From: an uncultured Chitinophagaceae bacterium
Lineage (GTDB): Bacteria; Bacteroidota; Bacteroidia; Chitinophagales; Chitinophagaceae
Assembly (NCBI GenBank): GCA_946479005.1
Contig: CAMLEM010000104.1
Coordinates: forward strand, 1-6,536
DNA: 6,536 nucleotides
Direction: 5' to 3'
A program made the position numbers and the translations under genes. Positions 6,527 through 6,536 of the stretch are shown here, piece after piece. The stretch's first letter is position 1; every line of letters begins with the position of its first letter. Under the pieces are notes generated by a model. That model saw only the letters and a list, made by a program, of their open reading frames with translations. It was not told the origin of the DNA and did not search any database.

Positions 6527-6536
6527 ATTGATACGA

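Noticed and set aside
6527..6536. Riboswitch or promoter for pnuC
   Set aside because: Only 10 bases remain upstream of the start, too few to see any such element.

Overview
The window most likely comes from a Bacteroidota chromosome, probably of the Chitinophaga/Sphingobacteria type. This is inferred from gene content, from the absence of Shine-Dalgarno sequences before the starts, and from possible TAnnTTTG-like promoter elements; no phylogenetic marker gene is present. Coding density is very high. I see no tRNA, rRNA, insertion sequence or CRISPR array, and no gene-free stretch over 100 bases.

Left half, plus strand (78-3009): three tightly spaced genes. The first is a GH3-type adenylate-forming acyl-amide synthetase of 510 aa. 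Nine bases later comes a LysE/RhtB-family exporter of 210 aa, and 28 bases after that a monofunctional peptidoglycan glycosyltransferase, MtgA, of 242 aa. A ligase that joins carboxylic acids to amines, next to an amino-acid-type exporter, suggests a make-and-export pair. mtgA may have its own weak promoter.

Right half, minus strand (6526 down to 3011): four genes read in the order PnuC transporter, an unnamed protein with a papain/C39-like Cys-His-Asp pattern, a NadR-like P-loop kinase, and an ArnT/GT39-like membrane glycosyltransferase. PnuC plus a NadR-like ATPase is a vitamin uptake and phosphorylation pair, for nicotinamide riboside or possibly thiamine. The kinase stop and glycosyltransferase start overlap as TAATG. 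The two halves converge at 3009/3011 with a single base between their stop codons.

The most unusual spot is the junction at about 5205-5275. The kinase reading frame carries a complete Walker A motif but has no ATG, GTG or TTG start codon before it. The short region between the stop codon of the preceding gene and the kinase holds a long bulged hairpin with a perfect 10-bp outer stem that buries that stop codon. Either the kinase uses a non-canonical or coupled start, or the start has been damaged by an indel or sequence error. The second point of interest is the unnamed protein between transporter and kinase, which looks like a divergent cysteine peptidase.
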